Below, one piece after another: positions 56,101-64,000 of a stretch of 64,000 nt of DNA. The stretch covers positions 992,001 through 1,056,000 of the forward strand of contig NC_059543.1 of the NCBI RefSeq assembly GCF_905220415.1, written 5' to 3'. Origin of the DNA: Colias croceus (lineage: Eukaryota > Arthropoda > Insecta > Lepidoptera > Pieridae). The notes under the pieces are model-generated. The model did not search any database. It was not told the origin of the DNA and saw only the letters and a program-made list of their open reading frames with translations. Within the stretch, counting starts at the first letter, position 1, and each line of letters opens with the position of its first letter. The position numbers and the translations under genes are program-made.

Positions 56101-58505
56101 CGCCTAAGATACTCGGCCTCATATGGGATGCCGTACGAGACGAATTGGGATTCAACACATCTATGAATCGCGTGCCGGCGGAGGTGCGAGAGCGAGAGCG
56201 ACCGCCGACAAAGAGAGAAGCACTCAGCGCCGTTATGTCTATATACGACCCGCTGGGACTTCTAAGCCACTTCACTATACGGGCGAAGATTATACTACAG
56301 AGCTTGTGGCGCCTTCAGATATCGTGGGACGAAGCGATACCGGCAGAGGAGGGCGAGTTATTTGCGGATTGGCTTGCACAATTAAAGCAAGTCAGCAAGC
56401 TACGCCTACGACGGTGCTACGACGCTACGAAGGCACGGGGCGTCGAGCTACATGTGTTCTGCGACGCGAGCGAACAGGCCTACGCTACAGTTGCGTATTG
56501 GCGTACGCTCAAGGACGACGGCAGCTACAACATCAAATTGATTGCGGCTAAAGCGAAGGTAGCTCCCCGACGCGCACAAACCATACCGCGTCTGGAGCTA
56601 CAAGCAGCGGTTATCGGCGCGAGACTCGCCGATACGATAAAGCGGGAACATCGGTACGAAATCGAACGTACGGTCTATTGGACGGACTCTTCAACCGTCG
56701 TTCAATGGGTGAGGAACGACACGAAACGCTACACTCCGTTCGTCGCACACAGGCTCGGTGAGATAGCCGAACTAACCAACAAAACCGAGTGGCGATGGCT
56801 GCCTACACAGCATAACGTTGCGGACGACGCTACGAGACTTTGCAACGTCGACGTAAACCTACATAGATGGTTTTATGGACCGGAGTTCTTACACGAACAC
56901 GAAGAACGGTGGCCCACAGAACGAGAAGCGTACGAAGAGGACGACGTGGACGTATTACACATCAACGAGCAGCCTACCATATTCGATTGGCTGCCGGATC
57001 CCGCACGTTTCTCTAAATACGAAACGTTAGTGCGTACGATAGCGCGTGTATTAACCTTCATAGACGTGCGTATTAAACGCACCGCTACAAAAATGGAGTA
57101 TCGCCACATTCAAAGCGCAGAGCGAATACTCATTCAGCGCGCACAACACGATAGCTTCGGTGAAGAAATCAAGAAGCTACAAGAAGCGCGCTCAATCACC
57201 AAATCAAGCAAATTGTTCAAATTGGATCCAGTGTTAGAAGATGGAATCGTGCGAGTGAGAGGTCGTATCAACGCAGCCACGGCGCCGGTCGAAACGAAGC
57301 GGCCGATTATTCTAGACGGCCGACATCGGGTCACACGACTGCTAGTTCTAAAAGAACACTGCGCAGCGGGACACGCAAACAGGGAGCGTGTGACAAACGA
57401 TCTAAGACACTCGTATTGGATAATACCCTTACGACCGACAGTGCGTGCCGTCGCAAGAAGCTGCGCGTTGTGTCAAGTGCGGCGTATGAAACCACAAGTC
57501 CCAGCCAAAGGAGACTTGCCTCGCGCACGATTAGATGCATTTCACAGACCTTTCACTAACTGTGGAGTGGATTACTTTGGACCAATGCAGGTGAAAATTG
57601 GAAGACGGCGTGAAAAGCGGTGGGGCGCGCTATTTACGTGTCTCACGTCACGCGCCGTACACATTGAAATCGTCGCATCGCTGTCTACCGACTCCGCAAT
57701 CATGGCGCTAAGACGTATGGCGGCGCGTAGAGGCTGGCCGCGTCTCATTTATTCTGATAATGGGACTAACTTCAAAGGCGCGAGTGAGGAATTGAAGAAA
57801 GCACACGGCGAGTGGGCGGCGGCGCTGAGCGAAGAAGCATTGCGACACCGCACCGAGTGGCGTTTCATACCGCCGGGCGCGCCGAATCAAGGCGGCGCGT
57901 GGGAACGGCTAGTACGCTCTATCAAGACGGCGCTCGGCGCTACGCTTCACGAGAGGGCCCCAAGCGAAGAATTGCTACACACGCTACTTACGGAGGCCGA
58001 GTTTTCCGTCAACGCACGACCGTTGACGCATGTGAGTGTCGACCCGCACGACCCGGAGGCGCTTACGCCTAATCATTTCCTGCTGGGCTCATCGGCGGGC
58101 CTACCTACGACGACACAATGCGACGTGCAAGACCGGCAGATGTGGCGAGCGAGTCAAGCGCTCGCGAATCATTTCTGGCACCGCTGGGTGAAAGAGTATT
58201 TACCCACGCTGGTGCCACGCGGCGAGCCGCGAAACACAGCGAGGCGCGTGTTAGAAGGCGACGTGGTGGTGATCGTAGATCACACGTTGCCCCGCAACAC
58301 CTGGCCGATGGGTGTCGTAGTGCGCACTCATGCCGGCCCCGATGGCGCTGTACGGGTGGCAGAGGTGAGAACACGGAGCGGCGTGTTCAGAAGACCGGTG
58401 AGCAAGCTCGTCGTCGTGGCCAAGGAGGCTACGCATGCTACGCCGGGGGGAGAGCTGTTGAGGAGCGACGAGCGGCCAAACAACGAGGCGTCCGGCTCGT
58501 GTTGA
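53109..58505 (+). CDS. BEL/Pao Gag-Pol polyprotein
   Basis: A single uninterrupted frame of 1798 residues encodes, in order: a Gag-like region with a coiled-coil-prone Glu/Lys stretch (about 75-130); a cysteine/histidine cluster (CPCCGRDHELTACP, then CFKC...HRRNFC, about 400-450); an aspartic protease of the Pao type (ALLDEGSTISLID, about 517); a reverse transcriptase with YMDD (934-937); an RNase H (VFCDASEQAYATVAYW, about 1116); and an integrase with an HH-CC zinc finger (about 1418-1460) and DDE residues. The integrase Asp lies in NCGVDYFGP, a second Asp in YSDNGTNFKGA and the Glu in GGAWERLVRS. A C-terminal domain typical of Pao polyproteins follows. The last 50 bases lie inside the 3' LTR. 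The start ATG at 53109 is the first in frame after the leader. No inactivating stop or frameshift is visible. There is no envelope gene. Confidence 0.94.
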   Translation: MVVTRSQGEAADIEDRAMEQVRQERARRLILDPPASPSELRTTTATESADVAQPRRRSPTRSVRSARSTGSTATRIKMAELEAAEKLAAIHRKELELEKELVKKRLQVEVSAIEEENLQEDTTTAHDEHQKVDDWLQANPINTRGEPNKDERQLRFSVQRGRSPTPTKSRTGIERLAASLEKMAQPRLRHVELPIYAGAIEEWLPFHAAFKDTTEMYNVSDAENIQRLRSCLRGEARDAVAALLHTATSPALIIRTLEQCFGRPEILVDRALDELKKMPRPGTSAKELNSFAVKLQNIVCTIQTIDRKGYLFNPMLAREVLDKLSPHIRSRWCDYALTQEGTIDPEIVVLSRFLMREADQALRYTYAPVSNATTTTSKPASRRKTAVFNIVSTNEEKKEKTCPCCGRDHELTACPQYTKLSVNERWALVKQKGICFKCATRKHRRNFCKAKLCGVNECQRSHHSSLHNETPREEPSTSAEETVMSVADRATTHRRNVLLKMCPVTVFGPRGEIKTHALLDEGSTISLIDEDIARQIGAEGPTLPLCIHGANMEQSEKNSKLVSIQLKGNNEGITHTVKARTMKNLKLHQQAIPNSLLRYEHLRDIPTDEVCYERAHAGLLIGTDHWECIVSRELRTGGPDEPAASRTQLGWVVHGTAPQRALITKNNVLHVHDSEHQQQLDERLHDIVAEHFKIEALCIANKPRVSDADARATKIVQQTIKQIENGYEVGLPWKRDNTIMPLSYNNALRRLTNIERKMDASPKFADEYTRQINNLFAKGYAVSCDGSEAKSNVCWYLPHFAVTNPNKPGKHRLVFDAAAKSYGVCLNDELLEGPDMLLSLPGILFRFREGSVAVTADVQEMFLRIKIRSEDQPAQQFLWRGDKRDSPPQQYKMTSMIFGAASSPFMAHYVRNHNAQIHAEKYPMAWEAITNGHYMDDMVVSYNNVEEACRAVEETRKVHAVAGFTLRGWSASNECILRNIPQELHATAPTQLGGSPPTPKILGLIWDAVRDELGFNTSMNRVPAEVRERERPPTKREALSAVMSIYDPLGLLSHFTIRAKIILQSLWRLQISWDEAIPAEEGELFADWLAQLKQVSKLRLRRCYDATKARGVELHVFCDASEQAYATVAYWRTLKDDGSYNIKLIAAKAKVAPRRAQTIPRLELQAAVIGARLADTIKREHRYEIERTVYWTDSSTVVQWVRNDTKRYTPFVAHRLGEIAELTNKTEWRWLPTQHNVADDATRLCNVDVNLHRWFYGPEFLHEHEERWPTEREAYEEDDVDVLHINEQPTIFDWLPDPARFSKYETLVRTIARVLTFIDVRIKRTATKMEYRHIQSAERILIQRAQHDSFGEEIKKLQEARSITKSSKLFKLDPVLEDGIVRVRGRINAATAPVETKRPIILDGRHRVTRLLVLKEHCAAGHANRERVTNDLRHSYWIIPLRPTVRAVARSCALCQVRRMKPQVPAKGDLPRARLDAFHRPFTNCGVDYFGPMQVKIGRRREKRWGALFTCLTSRAVHIEIVASLSTDSAIMALRRMAARRGWPRLIYSDNGTNFKGASEELKKAHGEWAAALSEEALRHRTEWRFIPPGAPNQGGAWERLVRSIKTALGATLHERAPSEELLHTLLTEAEFSVNARPLTHVSVDPHDPEALTPNHFLLGSSAGLPTTTQCDVQDRQMWRASQALANHFWHRWVKEYLPTLVPRGEPRNTARRVLEGDVVVIVDHTLPRNTWPMGVVVRTHAGPDGAVRVAEVRTRSGVFRRPVSKLVVVAKEATHATPGGELLRSDERPNNEASGSC
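58444..58455 (+). promoter_or_regulatory. Polypurine tract
   Basis: CGGGGGGAGAGC immediately precedes the 3' LTR and is the expected primer for plus-strand synthesis. It also encodes part of the C terminus of the polyprotein. Confidence 0.7.
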
Positions 58506-58741
58506 ACGAGCGGAAACGGAGTTATACCCAGTGGTCGACGGCGCGCGCGCAGGCGACGGCGGGGGTGCTTCCGTCCCGCAACATCGTTTCCCACGGCTCT
58601 TACCTACCTACGCTATTGTACCCTTGTAAATTGTATAAATATGTTAAGATTTTGTTGTAAAGTTAGTCTAAGATCAAGTTTGGAGAATAAAGAGCTATCG
58701 AGGAAGAAACTGAGTTTTCAATCTACATACAGTCCACAATA
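58456..58741 (+). repeat. 3' LTR of the BEL/Pao element (286 bp)
   Basis: Identical by eye to the 5' LTR apart from a 35-base block (starts ACGGCGGGGGTGCTTCC) present only here. Includes the stop codon of the polyprotein at 58503-58505. Confidence 0.9.
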
Positions 58742-58746
58742 AATGC

Positions 58747-61278
58747 CATAATTAATCGATATTATTCACTAAATTCCAATTATAACACAAAAGAAATTAC
58801 CGACTGCCAATACAAAGCAAAGCAAAATCCCGTTCACACCATTCTACGACGATTTAAGTCTCATTGAAATTTGAATTGTATTCAGAAACAGCTGCAGATA
58901 ACAGAAGGCTTTGGGCCTTGGATGCGAGGCCGAGACGACCTCGCTACGATTATCCACTGCAACGTTGGTACTGCAGTGCTAAATGGATTCAAGCGGGAAA
59001 ATGGGTTGTGTCTCAAGGAAGACATGTGTTGACGAATAAAAGCTTCTTAGTGGTGAAATAAGGTGTAGATTGTATGGGCTTTTGAATTAGTGAAGTGGTA
59101 ATATCCATCAAGCAATAAGCATCCATGATATTATGTCGAAGGAAATAGATAGTATAAAATTTAAAGCATTGTTTTCAATTTTCATGAATAAAACTTTAAA
59201 ATCTGAAAGGTACAAAAAGGTAAAACAGAACAATGTTGAGCCAGAAAATAGAAATACATAATAATAATTATTGATTGCGTTTGTATCGCCAAATTGCCAG
59301 ACAAGAAAGACTTCCGAATCGCTATTCACTGTCCAATAGTAATTGTATTCTCTAATTTTTTATGAAGGTTTATTGTATAATATAATAACAACCACATAAA
59401 TAGATAATAAAACTATACCAAAGTTGCACCAAAAACGTTTATGGAATAAACAGCTGCAAGTCCGTCAAATAAAGAGAAGCTATTCACAAAGTTAGCCTAA
59501 AGAGCTCTTAAAAAGCCATATTAAAAAAATTGCATTCGTAACTTGTGAAGCGAGACAAAGAAAAGTTTGAAGCGAATTCTCTAATCCCAACAGTTACAAG
59601 CGATTGTAGCCAGCTGACAAAAGTTTTATTTTTTCTGTTTTTAACTGGAATCGGATCTGCAATTGTGACGCTTGGCACTTATGGCGCGTAAATAATTCTG
59701 TTGTTCAGTTTAGTTACAATTTGTATTGATCCGGTGAAGTTTAAACTTTGAATTAAAGTTTCACTGATCAATTGTGTTGTTTTGTAGATATGTAGGATAT
59801 ACCAATGTTTTGTATGTTTTAAGGGGCTATTCTGATATTACACTCACATTCAAGTCTATAAGTTAGAGCTGGGTGCATGATAATGAGGAGGAAACTAAAC
59901 GTCTCCAAGGCGACTGTTTTTATTTCTAGCAAATAAAACTATGTAAGTAACTATATAAAAGAATCTGTAAAAAGGAATGTATCTGGTACATCACCAGTGC
60001 TTGTGTTGATAGAGGTGGCCGATTTGCTTCTTTGTTTACGATACCACAAAAACGTGTTTCTAGATTCTTGAACAGAAACAATCAACTTTTTGATTGATTT
60101 TAAACTTCCGTTAAAATTTCACCCCTCCTGAAGCAAATTTAAATTGATTCTAAAATGAAGAGACCATCATGTTTTTAGTGGAAAATTTATGAAATTAGCA
60201 TAGCGGTTAATTCCTTCAGGGTTCAGAGTATGAATATTGTAATCTCTTTTCAGTGGCAATTACTATTCTGTTTTCTTCCTACTATGTTTAAATTTGAAAC
60301 ACAAATTTGAAAATAGACCTTAGAATCTTTTAGTCATTTATTTAAAGCTTATATTTTTTCTGGTCTTATAACTTTTTACGTAAGATTTATAATGAGATCA
60401 TTTCCGAAACACTGTTTTGTGTTTGTATATTTTTTAGACCCGAGAAGTCTTCAATTATTTTTAAGTTCTAAATAATTAGGGTGCTCTAGTAGAATGATTA
60501 TACTATATCAGCTACTTAGTAAAGTTTTAAGTTTGTATTTTACATTCCCATAGATTTCACAACTACACGTGATTTATATCTAGGACACTTCGTTTAAACC
60601 ATCCATATATTCGATGATAAAAATATCAATATACCGATAAATAAATGAGATAACGTAAACACATTCAATTGATATTCATAAATTATTATTTGCGTATGAA
60701 ATAACATTATTAACCCGGGAAATATTTTATTTTATTTCATATAAAATCAGGTCAATGGGATACTGTATAATAATTAATCCTGTTTGTAATTACCTAAATT
60801 TCAAATCATACCATTTTTGTTATTGTTAATTACATTTAGTGCTGTACTAATTAAATAAATTGATATACAATGATAATTTCGATAATTACGGAGTAATAAA
60901 GTAGTAAATAATAATTTAATCATTAATGAATGTATGACCCATTGAATGTACCCTTATGTTCTTATATTCTAGATTTACATATACAAAAAAAATCTTAATG
61001 GTGGTACTCGGCTTCACCAAATTTCGCAAAATTCTAATCGACAAAAAAGATTATATATCTTACGTCCGTTGGATGATTTGCTATTAATTTAATGTAGGTG
61101 ATGAAAATTTTTGTCTAAAATAATGATTCGATAATTGTAGATAATAACTGTTTTACGAACATTATTATTGCTTCTGCAATATTTTTTTAAAGTGACTGTC
61201 AATATGCTCCGTATTAATTGTTAGCCTAGTTTGTTCATAGATTGTCTTTTATGAAGAACGTAGCCTGTTTATTTATAA
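58747..61278. other. Intergenic DNA right of the BEL element
   Basis: A short open frame at 58864-59061 shows no family resemblance. The rest is AT-rich without paired repeats, and no host exon is supported. Confidence 0.4.
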
Positions 61279-61372
61279 CTAGCTGTCCCGTCCCGGCTCC
61301 ACTCGGATTGACCCGGGATAACAACAAAAGAAAATATAGCCTATGTCACTCGGGAATAGTGTAGCTTTTAGC
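61279..61372 (-). mobile_element. Helitron-like 3' fragment
   Basis: CTAGCTGTCCCGTCCCGGCT followed by ATATAGCCTATGTCACTCGG resembles the 3' half of the family in reverse orientation. The 5' half is absent. Confidence 0.5.
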
Positions 61373-61436
61373 TAGTGAAATAAGTTTCTCGTTTCTTGAC
61401 ATATTTTCGCGTTCAAGGTTTTGTAACAAAACTCAT

Positions 61437-61585
61437 CAGCCCCCCTAGCCAAGTGGCTTTCTGTTAGCGTAGCGTTCAATAGAATAGACTACGAATGTAT
61501 GAGATTGACGTAAGCTGTAGATACGTTTATCTACAGCTTCTATTGAACGCTACGCTAACAGAAAGCCACTTGGCTAGGGGGGCTG
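61437..61585. mobile_element. MITE with 48-bp perfect arms
   Basis: CAGCCCCCCTAGCCAAGTGG and the next 28 bases are exactly inverted at 61538-61585, around a loop of about 50 bases. No target duplication is recognised with confidence. No coding capacity. Confidence 0.8.
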
Positions 61586-62146
61586 GACCGACTCTATCGA
61601 TTTTTATGTTTGTTTACTTATATTCTGAAATGACGAAAAAGACCACAAGGTTTTCTGGTACGAGCACGTGACATCAGTAAGTGAATATCTGCATTTACAC
61701 ACGACGATATCAATACTTAATAATGGATGGTATTTAAAAGTACTTCAATTTATTCCCATTTCATTTACCTAATTTTGTCTGTGTTCCACCAAATATACTG
61801 AATGTGCACCAAAATATGTTCATTAAAATATGTCATAACGAGCATCTATTTAACAACTGTTGCAAATTTGTAAAAATAGTTATACACCTAATTTTAAAAA
61901 CAAGCATTTATTTCTTTAGTTTTACTTCAGATAATGCACTGCAAAATGTATTTGAATCAAACACCAATTAATGTCCAATGTAGCTTTATTAATAAAAAAT
62001 GAACACATTATAAAATGTAATGCTTACTAAAAATGTCTTTTTAATACTAATCAGTACGAACCATAATAATTCAAAATGTTAAACAAAGTCTACTCCTACA
62101 ACGTTCACATTATCAGTCCACTCAATCTCTGCAGTACTTCTTTAAA

Positions 62147-63341
62147 TTATTGCACCAATAAAGCGCACTTTGCCTTTGTAGGACGCCCACGTTTTCGTTT
62201 TTGCCCGATGGCTATGTTTTTGGCTTCTACTGGAGGTGTTATGTATTTCAGCCTGTGTGCCTAGTGCGAGTTTTCATCGAGTACGAAACGTTACTATCGC
62301 GTTTGCGTCACAGCCGAATTAGTATGGGAAATCGAACAGCGCCCCTAGCGGACGTATGGGGAAGCTTTGATTCCCCATACAAATTTCGCTGTGACGCAGA
62401 CGCGATAGTAACGTTTCGTACTCGATGAAAACTCGCACTAGGCACACTGATCGCAAGTCCAGTACAGTACATGTTTACATTTATAATTTTTAAAAAACTC
62501 GGGGCAGTTACATTGACCCTTTACCCAGTCACTATTTTGGGAAGGCAAGACAACTATCCAGTGAGTAAAGGCAAATTTCTGGAATTCATCGAATGTCTCC
62601 CAACTTTGCCCGTTTGGAACATTTATTGGTTGCTGAACCTTCGACTAGATAAGATTTTTGTATCGCTGTTGTTGATATGGTTTTCACTTTTTTGTTCAAT
62701 TTCGCCCATTGGTATGCTGATGTCCAATCAGATAGTTCTATCAAAGGTGTGCTTGAAAACGAGTCCACTTTATAATTTTCGGACCACTGCTTGACCATGT
62801 CAAGAGTAACAGCACGAAACCGGGACAGTGGAATTCGTTCTCTAAGGGTGTGGCTATCTTTTATGCTCCTATTGAAAGCCTCGAGTGCATTATTCGTAGA
62901 TGGAGATCCGTCCGAAACGCCTAGGTACCAATTCGGGTTTTGTATTATCCATTCTTCCTTGAAGTATGTAATAAAAGCATTTTGACTTTTATATTTGTTC
63001 AAAAAAGCTGCTAAAGCGGTGTTGAACACGCCCGGTGCTGTGACAGAATGTAAAATGTCGATGCCTTGTAGAAGATCTTTCTGCAGTCGTTTGTCTACTA
63101 GTTTAACTACTTGTTTCTGAATATTCTTTTTAGCGTGAGCCCAGCACATTCTGACTGTAGTCTCAACTCCAAATACTTCCGTAAACGCATTTTGAATACT
63201 CTTGGCTGCATCACAAATTAAAACCTTCGGCTGCATTACATGCGAATACAGAGTGTAAGCGCTATCTTTAAGCTGTTCAAATAACATTTTAAAATCTTCT
63301 TTGCGTTCTGAGCTAGAAATGGCCAAACAAAAAGGATACAA
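62147..63341 (-). pseudogene. Mutator-like (MULE) transposase with SWIM zinc finger, interrupted by a MITE
   Basis: The open portion 62586-63341 reads LYPFCLAISSSERKEDF, then VLICDAAKSIQNAF, then VRMCWAHAKKNIQKQV, an arrangement typical of the MULE transposase core (catalytic Asp followed by the CxxH block). Downstream, a change of frame near 62650 leads into a SWIM-type finger, CNCPEFFKNYKCKH (about 62480-62525). Beyond the MITE the reading resumes with an AT-hook-like GQKRKRGRPTKAK and stops at TAA 62147-62149. MULE plus SWIM plus a C-terminal KRGRP tail is a known arrangement for such transposases. The N-terminal part and the upstream catalytic Asp are missing (an in-frame stop lies just before 63341), so this is a relic. 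Confidence 0.78.
62255..62447. mobile_element. MITE inserted in the MULE transposase relic
   Basis: About 59-base inverted arms begin GTGTGCCTAGTGCGAGTTTT and include GTACGAAACGTTACTATCGC. The loop holds CATACGTCC- and CCCCATAC-type short inverted motifs. The transposase reading is split exactly at its ends, between the SWIM finger and the KRGRP tail. Confidence 0.85.
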
Positions 63342-64000
63342 TTTTCAAAAACGGAGCAATAGGCAGGCATATGCGCGTCGCAAGCGCGCCGAAACCATTT
63401 TCAGTAAAATAAATATAAGTCTTAGAAGTAATGTTTTACGAAATGCATTATTTGTTCTTCAATTATAATTATTTCTATAACATAAAAGTTGTACAAAACC
63501 GTTTTAAATGGGTAAACGGTACTAGGATGCATACTAAATATTTTGTGTAACATTCAGGAATATTTGGTGCACGATCAGTATTTTTCGAGGAATAATAAAA
63601 TAGTTATTGTTACAATAGAATATTTGCCGCGCACTACAATAAAAAAGTGTTATATTTTGGTGTTAATTTGGAATTTGTTTGATGTAACATATTTTGTTGG
63701 CCGAGTAGTTTAATTATAGTAAAACAATTAAACAGGTTTAAGATCAATATTTTAGAAATGCATACATAGATGTACCTTTAGATTTTTGGTGAACACAAAA
63801 ATATTATCCCTTAATAATTATGAGAAAATATACCCTAATGCTTACATTAAATAATATGCATGCCTTTATTATTACCTACACGTACTGAAATTTTTCAACC
63901 ATTTATTTACTGTAGACGTCAATTTTCTTAAGCTTCTAAAGTAATTAACGTTAGACGTAGTGAGCACTCAGCTGAAGTTTAAGCTTTATCGTATACAATG
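63342..64000. other. AT-rich DNA at the right edge
   Basis: No gene recognised. The N-terminal half of the MULE relic, expected here on the minus strand, could not be found. Confidence 0.4.

Larger units (their letters stand above)
52766..58741 (+). mobile_element. Complete BEL/Pao LTR retrotransposon
   Basis: The two LTRs (52766-53016 and 58456-58741) bracket a single 1798-codon reading frame. A 5-base target duplication, AATGC, lies at 52761-52765 and 58742-58746. A primer-binding-site candidate begins TGGTCCATCGAGCGCC at 53022. A polypurine tract (GGGGGGAGAG) precedes the 3' LTR. The element is far more GC-rich than the host DNA around it. An open frame plus near-identical LTRs indicates recent insertion. 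BEL/Pao elements are insect genome residents. Confidence 0.95.

Noticed and set aside
53335..58594. Many 60-180 codon frames on both strands within the BEL element
   Set aside because: All overlap the continuous 1798-residue polyprotein and encode no recognisable domain. The element's high GC content removes stops by chance.
58864..59061. Short plus-strand frame beginning MKFELYSETAADNRR
   Set aside because: No family resemblance and no splice signals in phase. It is more likely chance.

Overview
The window looks like nuclear DNA from a moth or butterfly (Lepidoptera). It is AT-rich, its protein-coding exons are interrupted by introns with consensus GT..AG borders, and it is crowded with repeat families typical of Lepidoptera: Helitron-like elements ending in a hairpin plus CTAG, tRNA-derived SINEs, many fold-back MITEs and a BEL/Pao LTR retrotransposon. 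No prokaryotic, organellar or viral gene set is present.

Four host genes can be supported. (1) 8983-13697, minus strand: the first four coding exons (about 170 residues) of the V-type proton ATPase subunit a. The rest lies beyond the left edge or could not be found. (2) 14673-19685, plus strand: an almost complete TMEM161-family multipass membrane protein in eight recognised coding exons. It is divergently arranged with the V-ATPase gene across about 0.9 kb. (3) 23954-27036, plus strand: a complete 657-residue cytosolic Hsc70/Hsp70 ending in EEVD, with a 5' UTR exon, a TATA box, a perfect three-unit heat-shock element and a CRE-like site. (4) 40100-47552, minus strand: the 3' six exons of a gene I do not recognise. 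It encodes cysteine-rich EB/EGF-like modules, one transmembrane segment and a Ser/Arg-rich cytoplasmic tail. All exon phases agree, and it carries a second, frameshifted copy of its tail exon.

The remainder is mobile DNA. The main elements are an intact BEL/Pao retrotransposon (52766-58741, 1798-codon ORF, 5-bp target duplication); two nearly identical SINEs with target duplications (11212-11553 and 34211-34510); a 1.76-kb TIR element with an 8-bp target duplication that splits a tandem repeat (29339-31095); a 1.38-kb TIR element (32761-34136); a 1.14-kb TIR element inside an intron (40209-41351); and a Mutator-like transposase relic with a SWIM zinc finger that is itself interrupted by a MITE (62147-63341). 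About fifteen Helitron-like copies or fragments and about a dozen fold-back elements are scattered through introns and intergenic DNA. Two of the latter are nested, immediately downstream of Hsc70.

I did not find evidence for a wholly new biological system. The most unusual host feature is the EB-module membrane-protein gene with a duplicated and partly destroyed cassette exon. The most informative mobile-DNA features are the nested insertions, the 35-bp LTR asymmetry in an otherwise identical LTR pair, and the MITE inside a transposase. All splice junctions are read by eye from consensus and phase; none is confirmed by transcripts.
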